64,000 nucleotides of DNA from CAZWCX01 sp964632945 (lineage in GTDB: Bacteria; Planctomycetota; MHYJ01; WSZJ01; CAZWCX01): positions 23,499-87,498 of the forward strand of contig CAZWCX010000013.1 of the NCBI GenBank assembly GCA_964632945.1. The letters run 5' to 3'. Positions 35,318-43,875 of the stretch are shown one piece after another. Both the position numbers and the translations under genes were made by a program. Positions within the stretch are counted from its first letter, which is position 1. Every line of letters starts with the position of its first letter. The notes below the pieces were generated by a model. It did no database searches. It was not told the origin of the DNA and was given only the letters and a program-made list of their open reading frames with translations.

Positions 35318-38300
35318 ATGATCCCCGCCCTGATCGGATTCGAGCTGCGCCGCCGGCTCAAGCTGCTTTCGACCTACGTCTACGCCCTCGTGCTGTTCGC
35401 CTCCGGCTTCTTCCTGATGCTCGCCGCCGGCGGAATGTTCGAGAGCCTGTCGGTCACTTCCGGCAATGAGCGGGTGCTGGCCAACAGCCCCCACACGCTG
35501 TTCGGAACCACCTCCACGATCGCCCTCCTCGGACTCTTCACCGTCGCCGCCGTGTTCGGGCAGTCCGTGTACCAGGACTTCGGCCACAACACCTGGATGA
35601 TCATCTTCACCACGCGCGTCGAGCGGTCGTCCTACCTGATCGGCCGCTTCCTCGGCGCCTTCGTCTTCTCCGCCGTGCTCTTCCTGGCGATCGGGGCGGG
35701 GCAACTTTTCGCTTCCGCGATCGTCTATCTCTTCCATCCGACCCAGGTCGGACCGACCCGCCTGTGGGCGTACGCGTGGCCCTACCTGGTCCAAGTCTGG
35801 CCGATGCTCTTCTTCGCCGGGGCGCTCTTCTACTCCCTTGCCGCGCTGACCCGCCGAATGGCCCCGGTCTATGTGGGGGTGGTCGTGCTGGTCCTCGGCT
35901 ATCTGCTCGGCACCACGCTGCTGCAGGACGTGCAGGACCAGACCCGGGCGGCGCTGCTCGACCCGTTCGGGTTCCTGTCGTTCGAAGTCGTCGTGCGCTA
36001 CTGGACCCCGGACGAGCGGAACCGGGATCTGGCGCCGCTGTGGGGAATCCTGGGCGCGAACCGGGCGCTCTGGACGGGGGTCGGCATCGCCCTGCTCGGG
36101 GCCTCGCTCCGGTGGTTCCGCCCGACGGTGGAAGAACAGCGCGGTCGAGCCGCGGCGAACCACGAGACGTCGAACGATTCCAGCCCCTACCCCACCGTGG
36201 AGCCCGCGCCGACCACGAGTGGCTGGGTGCGCGCGAGCGCATCGTTCGCCTGGATGTTCTTCCGCGAAGTCACGCGCTCGCCCGTGTACTGGGCCTTCGT
36301 CCTGTGCGGCCTCGTGTTCGTGATCCTCGTGGTGGCCCTGTCGAAGGCGCTCTTCGGCACCCCGACCCTGCCGGTGACCTACCAGGCCCTGGAGATGGCG
36401 CAGGGTTCGTTCGGCCTGTTCATGCTCATCACCATCACCTTCTACGCCGGAGAACTGGTCTTCCGCGACCGGGACGTCGGAATCCAGGACATTGTCGATG
36501 CCACGCGCGTGCCGACCTGGGTGGGCTTCCTGGCCCGCGTCGGGGCGCTCTTCCTGGTCGCGCTCTCGTTCGAAGTCATCGTCGGCCTCGCCGCCCTGGT
36601 CGCGCAGGTGAGCCAGGGATTCTTCGACATCGAGTGGCGGCTCTACCTGATGGAGCTCCTCGTGCTCGACTTCCTGCAGACGGGACTGATCTGCGTGCTC
36701 GCCCTCTTCGTGCAGACCCTGCTGAATCACAAGTACCTCGGCCATTTCGCCATGGTCGGCTACTACGTGCTCGTGCCGGTGCTCCGCTACCTGGGGGTCG
36801 AGGACCGGCTCTTGCGCTACGGGTCCGATCCGGGGGCGTCGTACTCGGACATGAACGGGTATGGACACTTCCTCTGGCCCCTGCTTTGGTACCGGCTCTA
36901 CTGGTGGGGCTTCGCGACCCTCCTGATCCTGGTCGCCTACCTGCTCACCCCGCGGGGTCGCGAGACCTCGTGGCGGACCCGAATCGCGCTCGCCCGGCCG
37001 CGATTCACTCCGGCGTGGACGGTCTTCGCCCTGGTGGGCGTCGCGACCTGGCTGGGGGCGGGCGCGTTCTGCGTCTACAACACGCGCGTACTGAATCCCT
37101 TTTCCACGCCCAAGGACGGCGAGCGCCGCGCGGCCGACTATGAGAAGAAGTACAAGATCTACGGGCAGGAGCCCCAACCGCGGATCATCGGAGCCGACGT
37201 GCGGTTCGACATTCATCCCTCGCAACGGCGCCTGGTCGCCGGCGGCACCTACCGGCTGAAGAACAAGACGACAGCCCCGGTCACGCTGGTCTTCGTCAAT
37301 CTTCCCGAAGACGCAAGGATCCACCGCCTGGAAGTGGAAGGCGCCCCGCAACGGATGAGTCACGACGGCGTCCCCGGAGTTCACCTCTTCACGCTGACTT
37401 CGCCGTTGCCCCCCGGAGGGGAGTGCGACCTGACGTTCAAACTCGAATTCGCCCCCCGCGGCTTCCGTCACGAGGGCGATCGGATCGACGTGGTGGAAAA
37501 CGGCACGTTCTTCAACAACCTCAATCTGCCGATGCTCGGCTATCTCGAGGCGGCCGAACTTTCCCAGGACAGCGACCGCAGGCGATACGGCTTCGAGCCC
37601 AAGCGGGTCATGGCCCCCCGCGACGACCTCGCGCAGCGACAGAACAACTACATCCGGCAGGACTCCGACTTCATCACCTATCGGGCGACCGTGAGTACCG
37701 AGCCCGGGCAGATCGCCGTGGCGCCCGGGACGCTCGTAAAGGAATGGGTGGAGGATGGCCGTCCCCACTGGCAATTCGCCATGGACCACCCGATCCTCAA
37801 CTTCTTCTCCGTGCTCTCGGCCCGCTACGCGGTGAAGCGGGACGAGTGGAACGGGGTGAAATTGGAGATCTACCACCACCCGACCCACACCTGGAATCTC
37901 GACCGGATGATGACCGGCATGAAGGACGCCCTGGCGTACTGCTCGGAGAATTTCGGCCCCTACCAGCACCGTCAGGCGCGAATCCTGGAGTTTCCCCGAT
38001 ACCAGAGCTTCGCCCAGGCCTTTCCCAACACGATCCCGTACTCGGAGGCGGTCGGCTTCATCGCGCAGGTGCGGGACGACCATCCGGACGACATCGACTA
38101 CCCGTACTACGTCACGGCGCACGAGATCGCCCACCAGTGGTGGGCTCACCAGGTCGTCGGAGCCAACGTGCGCGGCGCAACGATGACGAGCGAATCGATG
38201 GCTCAGTACGCGGCGCTGATGGTCATGAAGAAGAAGTTCGGCGACGCGCGCATGAGACGGTACCTCAAGTTCGAACTGGACCGCTACCTGGTCGGGCGCG

Positions 38301-38887
38301 CGACCGAACGCAAGCAGGAACTGCCGCTCGCGCACAACGAGAACCAGATGTACATCCACTACCAGAAGGGGACGCTCGCGATGTACGCCCTGCAGGACTT
38401 CATCGGGGAAGAGCGCGTCAATCGCGCGCTCAAGAAGTACGTCGCGGCGGTGCGCTTCCAGGGTCCGCCCTATACGACCTCCGAGGAACTCATTGCCCAC
38501 CTGCGCGAGGAGACGCCCGAGGAGTTCCGCTACGTGCTGGAGGACCTGTTCGAGACCATCACGCTGTACGACAACCGCACGGAGTCGGCCTCGATCCGGA
38601 AGAACGGGAACGGCGGATACGACGTGACGATTCGCGTGAATGCGCGGAAGTTCCGCTACGACGATCAAGGCATCCAGAAGGAAGTCGAGTTCGACGACTG
38701 GATGGATGTCGGCGCGCTGGACGAGGAGGGTTCGGCACTCCATGTCGAGAAGCGGAAGGTCCGCTCCGGCCGCTCGGAACTCTCGTTCCACGTCGCCGCC
38801 CGACCCTCCCGGGTCGGCATCGACCCGCTCAACAAGCTGGTGGATCGGAACTCGCAGGACAACGTGACGCCGCCCGCGGCGGAGTAG
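35318..38887 (+). CDS. ABC-2 type permease fused to an M1-family aminopeptidase
   Basis: 1189 residues. The N-terminal half (about 1-590) has two sets of about six membrane helices with ABC-2 features (ERSSYLIGRFLGAFVFSAVL, FRDRDVGIQDIVDATRVPTW). The C-terminal half (about 620-1180) is a gluzincin metallopeptidase: HEIAHQWW gives two zinc-binding His and the catalytic Glu, and the third ligand Glu is in TMTSESMAQY about 18 residues on. The usual GAMEN motif is replaced by PYSEAVGF. The ATPase gene sits immediately upstream (GTAGCGATG spacing). Similar permease-peptidase fusions occur in several phyla. The peptidase domain is probably on the outer face of the membrane, processing peptides linked to export; substrate unknown. 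Confidence 0.9.
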   Translation: MIPALIGFELRRRLKLLSTYVYALVLFASGFFLMLAAGGMFESLSVTSGNERVLANSPHTLFGTTSTIALLGLFTVAAVFGQSVYQDFGHNTWMIIFTTRVERSSYLIGRFLGAFVFSAVLFLAIGAGQLFASAIVYLFHPTQVGPTRLWAYAWPYLVQVWPMLFFAGALFYSLAALTRRMAPVYVGVVVLVLGYLLGTTLLQDVQDQTRAALLDPFGFLSFEVVVRYWTPDERNRDLAPLWGILGANRALWTGVGIALLGASLRWFRPTVEEQRGRAAANHETSNDSSPYPTVEPAPTTSGWVRASASFAWMFFREVTRSPVYWAFVLCGLVFVILVVALSKALFGTPTLPVTYQALEMAQGSFGLFMLITITFYAGELVFRDRDVGIQDIVDATRVPTWVGFLARVGALFLVALSFEVIVGLAALVAQVSQGFFDIEWRLYLMELLVLDFLQTGLICVLALFVQTLLNHKYLGHFAMVGYYVLVPVLRYLGVEDRLLRYGSDPGASYSDMNGYGHFLWPLLWYRLYWWGFATLLILVAYLLTPRGRETSWRTRIALARPRFTPAWTVFALVGVATWLGAGAFCVYNTRVLNPFSTPKDGERRAADYEKKYKIYGQEPQPRIIGADVRFDIHPSQRRLVAGGTYRLKNKTTAPVTLVFVNLPEDARIHRLEVEGAPQRMSHDGVPGVHLFTLTSPLPPGGECDLTFKLEFAPRGFRHEGDRIDVVENGTFFNNLNLPMLGYLEAAELSQDSDRRRYGFEPKRVMAPRDDLAQRQNNYIRQDSDFITYRATVSTEPGQIAVAPGTLVKEWVEDGRPHWQFAMDHPILNFFSVLSARYAVKRDEWNGVKLEIYHHPTHTWNLDRMMTGMKDALAYCSENFGPYQHRQARILEFPRYQSFAQAFPNTIPYSEAVGFIAQVRDDHPDDIDYPYYVTAHEIAHQWWAHQVVGANVRGATMTSESMAQYAALMVMKKKFGDARMRRYLKFELDRYLVGRATERKQELPLAHNENQMYIHYQKGTLAMYALQDFIGEERVNRALKKYVAAVRFQGPPYTTSEELIAHLREETPEEFRYVLEDLFETITLYDNRTESASIRKNGNGGYDVTIRVNARKFRYDDQGIQKEVEFDDWMDVGALDEEGSALHVEKRKVRSGRSELSFHVAARPSRVGIDPLNKLVDRNSQDNVTPPAAE

Positions 38888-38986
38888 GGCGCGGCGGTCC
38901 GATTGCGCACCGGGTTGTCCGGCCGGGTCGGACCGGCGCTTCGTGCGTTGCGCCGGCGGGTCGAGGCCGGCTTACGGAAGCAAGGG

Positions 38987-40378
38987 ATGCCGATGGCCAC
39001 GGTTCTCCGGATCCTGGCGGCGGGAACGTTGGCGGCCCTCCTCGGCGCTTTCGCCTGGGCGGACGGCGACGGGGACTCCGCCTCCCACCCGGAGCCCCGG
39101 TGGGTGGCGGCGGACGCGCGCCTGATCCCGATCGCCCCAGGGGCTCCCGGCCGCGACTCTCTCCCTTCCTGGCCCGTGCCGTTCGATCCCGACGGTCGGT
39201 TCCTCTATGGCGTCACCCCCGGCTACACGGTGAGCCCGGGGACCGGGCTCTGGCTGCGCCCCTACTCGACCGACGGCCGCCTCCCGGCCCCCTTCCGAAT
39301 CCTGGCCGGCGAACCGCGCGCCTTTCCGTTCTCGTACGGGCCGGGCTCCCCGGTGGACGTGCCGGTGGAGTTCTTCGAGGACGGCGGGCGCTGGCGCTAC
39401 CGGATCCCCGCCGTCCTCGAGCTCGCCGCCGAGGACCTCCGCCTCTGCCTGATCGACGGGGACGGCGACGGCTGGTTCGACGACCTCGACGACGATCGGG
39501 TCGCGTTCGGCACGGCGCAGGATCTGCGCCGCTTGAAGTGGCTCCCCTTTCCGGGCGAGGTGACCCAGGGCGGCCGTCGCTGGCTGATCGCGGCGAACCC
39601 GCGCGAGGCTCTGCTCTGGCCCGTTTCGACGGGCGTGCGCAGGGACTACGTCCGCCACGTCGCCGAGATCAATGCCCTGCGCCGGCACGGCGGCCTGCCG
39701 CCGGTCGGTCTCGCCGAAGAGTTGATCCACGGATGCGAGGCCCACTCCGCCTACTGCGGCAACTGGGGGATGACGCACCACGAGAGCCCCGGCCAGCGCG
39801 GATACAGCCGGGCGGGCGCGTGGGCCGGGCTGCATTCCAACATCGCCCCCGCCCCCAACGCCATCTCCGGCATCCGCCTCCTGCTGAAGACGCTCTGGCA
39901 CCGGAACCACTACTATGCCTTCGGCCTCCGCCGCGTCGGCGTAGGCGCCGCCGCGGACGTCGTGACCAGCGATGTGCTCACCCACGCCCACCCGAATGCG
40001 CGCAGCCTCGTCTTCGCCCCGATCGACCGCTCTCTCGATGCGCCGCTCGCCGGGGAAACGGAAGTGCCCTGGCCCTACGTCAAGGAGGAGCGCCCGGGCC
40101 CGTTCATCACCGTCCTGCTCCCCCGCGGGACGCCGGCCCAGTTCCGCTCCGGCTCGGTCACCCCGCGCGGGGGCAAGCCGCTGCTCTTCGACGTCCACGA
40201 TCCCGCCCGCCCGGCCCCCGCCGCGCGCAAGCAGGTGCCGGACAACGATTCCTGCATCGTCCTGATCCTCCATCGGACGCTCGAAGCGGGAACCCTCTAT
40301 GACGTGAAAGTCTCGGCGACCCTGGGCGAAGAAGAACGCGAGTTCGTCTGGTCCTTCCGCACCCGCGACAAGCGATAG
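38987..40378 (+). CDS. Secreted CAP (SCP/PR1)-domain protein
   Basis: 463 residues from ATG 38987 (GGAAGCAAGG upstream); ATG 38993 is an alternative. Signal peptide LRILAAGTLAALLGAFAWA. The N-terminal 190 residues are beta-rich with a calcium-loop-like DGDGDGWFDD. The central CAP domain (about 215-340) has EINALRRHGGLPPVGLAEEL, a GCEAHSAYCGNWGMTHHESP block and HYYAFGLRRVGVGAAAD. CAP proteins act outside the cell; some bind lipids or sterols. A C-terminal beta-sandwich-like part (about 350-463) ends the protein. It follows the ABC/M1 gene by 99 bases on the same strand, but any link is uncertain. Confidence 0.8.
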   Translation: MPMATVLRILAAGTLAALLGAFAWADGDGDSASHPEPRWVAADARLIPIAPGAPGRDSLPSWPVPFDPDGRFLYGVTPGYTVSPGTGLWLRPYSTDGRLPAPFRILAGEPRAFPFSYGPGSPVDVPVEFFEDGGRWRYRIPAVLELAAEDLRLCLIDGDGDGWFDDLDDDRVAFGTAQDLRRLKWLPFPGEVTQGGRRWLIAANPREALLWPVSTGVRRDYVRHVAEINALRRHGGLPPVGLAEELIHGCEAHSAYCGNWGMTHHESPGQRGYSRAGAWAGLHSNIAPAPNAISGIRLLLKTLWHRNHYYAFGLRRVGVGAAADVVTSDVLTHAHPNARSLVFAPIDRSLDAPLAGETEVPWPYVKEERPGPFITVLLPRGTPAQFRSGSVTPRGGKPLLFDVHDPARPAPAARKQVPDNDSCIVLILHRTLEAGTLYDVKVSATLGEEEREFVWSFRTRDKR

Positions 40379-40397
40379 ATCCGAGCGCTGCCCGCCC

Positions 40398-41105
40398 CTA
40401 CGCCCCGGGGACCGGAGGATCCTTGCGCAACTCCCCGGGGATCCGGCGATCCGCGATCTGCAGGAACGACTCGATGCGCTCCTCGCACCAGAGAACGGGC
40501 TGCTCCGACCGGAGATCCCCCAGCAGCGCCACCGGCTCGGGGGCGCCGGTCTCGGCAAACAGGTGGTAGTGCCAGGTCCTGGGGTTCTTCACGCCCTTGG
40601 GCCGCGCGCGCACGCCATACACCTGCTGCACGTCCGCCCCCGGCAGATCCACGCCCTTGCGCCAGGGGATCGGACCATGCCGGACCCGAAGCATCCCCGC
40701 GTCGACCTCGATCACGGTCCGGTTCACGACCAGGGCGGCCCCGACGTAGGCCAGCAAGAACGCCACCAGGACGCCGAAGCCGAGCCGGAGCAGGTCCGCG
40801 GCCGCACGCGTCTCCGCGCCGGACTCCTGAATCCCGCCCCAAACCCACCACGCAACCCCGGCGCACGCACCCAGGGCCAGGAGTCCGGACGGTTCGAACC
40901 AGGGGATCACGAGTCGAAGTCGCCCGCGCTCCCGGCGTTCGGAGCATAACCGCGGGACCGGCCGCCCCGGCCCGGAGGCCGGGCCGCCGGGCGCCAACGC
41001 GCCGCAACCCGGACATGCCCACACGGCTCGAGAAGTTCCGGCCGGATCCGGAGAAAGCGCCTGACCGCACTTCCGGCAGGGCGGAACACGCGTCCCATCG
41101 GTCAT
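40398..41105 (-). CDS. Zinc-ribbon membrane protein with PH-like C-terminal region
   Basis: 235 residues from ATG 41105 (AAGGAGGAGAAG upstream). A CRKCG...CPGCG zinc ribbon is at about residues 10-35, two membrane helices at about 72-88 and 105-125 (FGVLVAFLLAYVGAALVVN), then a soluble, beta-rich domain (VIEVDAGMLRVRHGPIPWRK, GVKNPRTWHYHLFAETGAPE) like the PH-type domains of YdbT-related proteins. Start and the stop of the upstream gene overlap as ATGA, so the two are translationally coupled. Function unknown. Confidence 0.75.
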   Translation of the reverse strand: MTDGTRVPPCRKCGQALSPDPAGTSRAVWACPGCGALAPGGPASGPGRPVPRLCSERRERGRLRLVIPWFEPSGLLALGACAGVAWWVWGGIQESGAETRAAADLLRLGFGVLVAFLLAYVGAALVVNRTVIEVDAGMLRVRHGPIPWRKGVDLPGADVQQVYGVRARPKGVKNPRTWHYHLFAETGAPEPVALLGDLRSEQPVLWCEERIESFLQIADRRIPGELRKDPPVPGA

Positions 41106-41374
41106 GACTTCTCCTCCTTGGACAACCGCAAGGGCCGATACCGGTCGGAGCCGCAGGCATGGACGCCGCACCGACTCCCACGCTCCCGGCGCTCCGCCGG
41201 ATGCGCGGGTTGGGGCTTCGCGCATCGTTCGACCGTACCGGCCAGGCGGTGCGCGCAGGCCGGGCAGCGCCCGCCCGCGCCCGCGTCCTTGGCGGAGACC
41301 ACGCTCCATCCCGGAGCCTTCCCGTCGCGGGGTCTCCGGAACCGCGCGACCAGGGCAGCGATGGGGCCCGGCAA
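41102..41374 (-). CDS. Small RING/zinc-finger-like protein with lost ligands (TTG start)
   Basis: About 90 residues; start TTG at 41374 is tentative. The core reads RCPACAHRLAGTVERC, then AKPQPAHPAERRERGSRC and GVHACGS. This matches the layout of short prokaryotic RING-like fingers (CxxC, C-x-x-C-G-T-x-H-H-x-x-C, then G-G-C...C), with the same 19-residue spacing between two cysteines. Two ligand positions are changed (Cys to Pro and Cys to Arg) while others remain. It may be a degraded or divergent zinc site. The stop overlaps the start of the next gene (ATGA), so the pair forms an operon. Confidence 0.55.
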   Translation of the reverse strand: MPGPIAALVARFRRPRDGKAPGWSVVSAKDAGAGGRCPACAHRLAGTVERCAKPQPAHPAERRERGSRCGVHACGSDRYRPLRLSKEEKS

Positions 41375-41422
41375 GTCGGTTCCGGATGTGGACCGGCGCG
41401 GGGAATCCTCGGTCTGCGTGGG

Positions 41423-42253
41423 TCACTCGATGAAAAGATCCTTCCCCAATTCGTGAGCATGCGCAGGGTCGTGGGCGTATCGATCGAAATCCGTGGTCCC
41501 GCGCGAGCGCAGGAACGACTCGTCCACGAGGGTCTGACCGGTGAGGGCCCGCCCCTCGGTCAGGAGGATCTCGCGCACGGCGTCGGCCATGATGTCCGGC
41601 TTGCGGCAATAGGCGAACATTTCGCGGCCGCCGAGCGCAAACTCGATCGCGGCGGTGGCAATGATCGTCTTCGGCCACAGGCAATTGACGGAGATGCCGT
41701 ACGGTGCGAATTCCTCGGCCATTCCCAGCGACAACAGGGTCATGCCGTACTTCGACAGGGTGTAGGCGGAATGGGGCGCGACCCATTTCAGGCGGAAGTC
41801 GAGCGGCGGCGACAGGCTGACGATGTGGGGGTTCCGGGACTCCTTGAGGAAAGGCAGCGCCGCCTGCGATCCGACGAACACGGCACGCGCATTGATGTCC
41901 ATCATCCGGTCGTACAGCTTCACGGGGGTCTTTTCGACGGGGGTCAGGCTGATCGCGCCGGCGTTGTGAACCAGCGCATCGATCCCCCCGAAGGTCGTCG
42001 CCGCCTGGCGGACGACCGCCTCGAATCGCCCGGCGTCCTGGACGTCGAGAGCGAGCGGCAGCGCCTTTCCCCCGGCGGCGACGACTTCCGCCGCCACCTC
42101 ATGGATGCTGCCCCCGAGCTTGGGATGCGGCTTCTCGGACTTCGAAGCCAGCACCACGTTCGCCCCGTCGCGCGCGCATCGCAACGCGATGGCGCGGCCG
42201 ATCCCCCGGCTCCCCCCCGTAACGAAGACGGTCTTTCCCGCGAGCGTTCCCAT
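41423..42253 (-). CDS. Short-chain dehydrogenase/reductase (HSDL2-like)
   Basis: 276 residues from ATG 42253 with GGAAAGGAG upstream. Rossmann motif TGGSRGIGRA near the N-terminus, NAG in LVHNAGAISL, catalytic Ser in VSLSPPL, Tyr-Lys in YTLSKYG. The NCLWPKTIIATAAIEFALGG region and a long C-terminal tail fit the HSDL2-like branch that often acts on lipids or sterol-like substrates. It is preceded by repeat copy B, which separates it from the membrane protein gene upstream. The last coding base is 48 bases from the small zinc-finger gene. Confidence 0.9.
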   Translation of the reverse strand: MGTLAGKTVFVTGGSRGIGRAIALRCARDGANVVLASKSEKPHPKLGGSIHEVAAEVVAAGGKALPLALDVQDAGRFEAVVRQAATTFGGIDALVHNAGAISLTPVEKTPVKLYDRMMDINARAVFVGSQAALPFLKESRNPHIVSLSPPLDFRLKWVAPHSAYTLSKYGMTLLSLGMAEEFAPYGISVNCLWPKTIIATAAIEFALGGREMFAYCRKPDIMADAVREILLTEGRALTGQTLVDESFLRSRGTTDFDRYAHDPAHAHELGKDLFIE

Positions 42254-42300
42254 GACCGGCTCCTTTCCTTCCCGGCTCCTCCCCCGTCGGCTCTCCCGCC

Positions 42301-42513
42301 AGCCCGGATGCTTCACGAACCGCTTCGCTGTGCGCGAACAATCCGGCTCCGGCCGGGGATGAAGGACGTCCGGAGCAGGACTGCCTCGTCCAGCGTGCGA
42401 CACCGTGTGTCGCACGCCGGTCGCCCCGCGGTCCTGGCGGCTGACGCAGCCAAAAGCCCGCAGGCGGATTCTTCCCGAAGCCGCGGACGCGGCTTCATGA
42501 ATCACTCCGGCTA
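42301..42513. repeat. Intergenic repeat, copy B (complete, with inverted-repeat ends)
   Basis: About 213 bases. Left end AGCCCGGATGCTTCACGAAC; the right end on the opposite strand reads TAGCCGGAGTGATTCATGAA, so the ends are inverted repeats. Each end can fold further, e.g. GAAGCCGC-GGAC-GCGGCTTC on the right. The internal 147 bases (42313-42459) match copy A. On the minus strand the TAG at the repeat's edge is also the stop codon of the gene at 42511-43131. No transposase is encoded, so it resembles a MITE- or REP-like element. Confidence 0.75.
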
Positions 42514-43131
42514 GATCCACCGCAGCAGGACGCCGAACACCGCGATCATCGCCGCATCCACCGCGAGCAATCCGATGACCGCCCGGATCTGCGCGCGCCG
42601 GGGCGCGTCGTACACGAGGAAGGCGGCGGTGTCGAATGGAGCGTAACCGATCAGGGCCACGAGCGGGAAGTTCCACCAGGGGTACCCCCAGTGGAAATGC
42701 GGGGTCTGGACGAGCAGGCACTCGACCCCGGCGCAGAAGAGAGACGTCACCAGGATGTAGAACACGCGATTGGGCAACCCCAGGATCCGCAGCGAACGAT
42801 CGGCCGGCAGCATCTTGCTGAAGACCACGCCGGCGATCGAGAACATGAGGGCGATCTCGATGCTCCAGCCGACCAGGATCACGTAGGCGGACCCGCCGGA
42901 TACCACCCACAGGCTCGAGTGTCCGCTGAAGTGCAGAATCAGCGCGTTGAGCACCTCCCAGAGGACGTCCATCAGGAAAAACGTCGCTCCGGCAAGCACG
43001 CCGTTCCAGTTCTTCCGTTCGATTTCCGTGGCATAGACGTGGACCACGAAGGCGAACAAGGGGATGACGAACCACTGGAAGGTCGCGGGGTCCCGGAGAA
43101 TCTGGACGGCGCGGGCGGCGGGTTCGGTCAT
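42511..43131 (-). CDS. Hypothetical multi-pass membrane protein
   Basis: 206 residues. About six hydrophobic segments: FQWFVIPLFAFVVHVYA, NGVLAGATFFLMDVLWEVL, GSAYVILVGWSIEIALMF, RVFYILVTSLFCAGVECLL, FPLVALIGYAPFDTAAFLV and VIGLLAVDAAMIAVFGVLL. Conserved-looking polar residues lie within helices (WEVLNALILHF). No family recognised. The stop TAG is the terminal TAG of repeat copy B. A second small membrane protein gene lies 44 bases upstream on the same strand, so they probably form one unit. Confidence 0.75.
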   Translation of the reverse strand: MTEPAARAVQILRDPATFQWFVIPLFAFVVHVYATEIERKNWNGVLAGATFFLMDVLWEVLNALILHFSGHSSLWVVSGGSAYVILVGWSIEIALMFSIAGVVFSKMLPADRSLRILGLPNRVFYILVTSLFCAGVECLLVQTPHFHWGYPWWNFPLVALIGYAPFDTAAFLVYDAPRRAQIRAVIGLLAVDAAMIAVFGVLLRWI

Positions 43132-43175
43132 GGGGTTCCCCTGGGCAAGAGGATCGGGAGGGCCGGATTCCACGC

Positions 43176-43595
43176 TCACTTCGCGGCGGGATCCTCCGCC
43201 GGCGCGCGGCGCGCAAGGGTTGCGCCCAGCCAGGCGCTGGGAAGATAGGTCAGCGACGAGACCACGGCGAACCAGAGCGGGTGCGGGATGGCGGCAAGAT
43301 TCGCGAATCCGGCGATCGTGAACAGGCCGCCCACGACCAGCGACGGGACCTTGGCCCCGTGGGCGACGCGTGCCGCCACCCAGCCTCCGGCGAGGCAACC
43401 GACCGCGTAGGAAGCCAGCACCATCAGAAAGGCCGTCGGCGGAAGCGTCTTCACCCAATCCGCCAGCGCCTCCCGATTCGACGGATCCAACCCCTCCGGC
43501 ATGGGGTGAAAGAGGATCGACAGCCCCTGGATCGCCATCATCAGGACCATTGTCGTCCCACCCCCGGCGAGCGTCGCCAGAATTTTCCGGCCCAT
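43176..43595 (-). CDS. Small hypothetical membrane protein
   Basis: 139 residues from ATG 43595. Four hydrophobic helices are visible: ILATLAGGGTTMVLMMAIQG, TAFLMVLASYAVGCLAGGWV, VPSLVVGGLFTIAGFANLAA and LWFAVVSSLTYLPSAWLGAT. A short charged tail ends it. Family not recognised. Probably co-transcribed with the membrane protein downstream (42511). It is divergent from the kinase at 43876. Confidence 0.7.
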   Translation of the reverse strand: MGRKILATLAGGGTTMVLMMAIQGLSILFHPMPEGLDPSNREALADWVKTLPPTAFLMVLASYAVGCLAGGWVAARVAHGAKVPSLVVGGLFTIAGFANLAAIPHPLWFAVVSSLTYLPSAWLGATLARRAPAEDPAAK

Positions 43596-43819
43596 GATTC
43601 CTCCTCCGCTCCGGCGCGGGGAACACACCCGGGCGTCGGGATGCCGCGCCCTTCCCGCTTCGCCCCGCATCGGTCCCGTCGACGATTCCGACGTCGGTCC
43701 GGAGACACCATAGCGGGGGTCTCGTGCGCGCGTCCACCGATTCGCGCCTGCCCTCGCAAAGGGCCGGAATGCGCGCGAAGGCGACCGCGCGGCGGTCCCG
43801 GCAGGACTGGTCCTGGTCC

Positions 43820-43848
43820 TTGCGTCCTCCGGCTTTCCCCGGTAGAGT
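43820..43848 (+). promoter_or_regulatory. Promoter of the kinase-InlB-FGE gene
   Basis: TTGCGT (43820-43825), 17-base spacer, TAGAGT (43843-43848), 27 bases before the ATG. Confidence 0.55.
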
Positions 43849-43875
43849 CACGCGATTCGATCTCGGGAGCGACTG

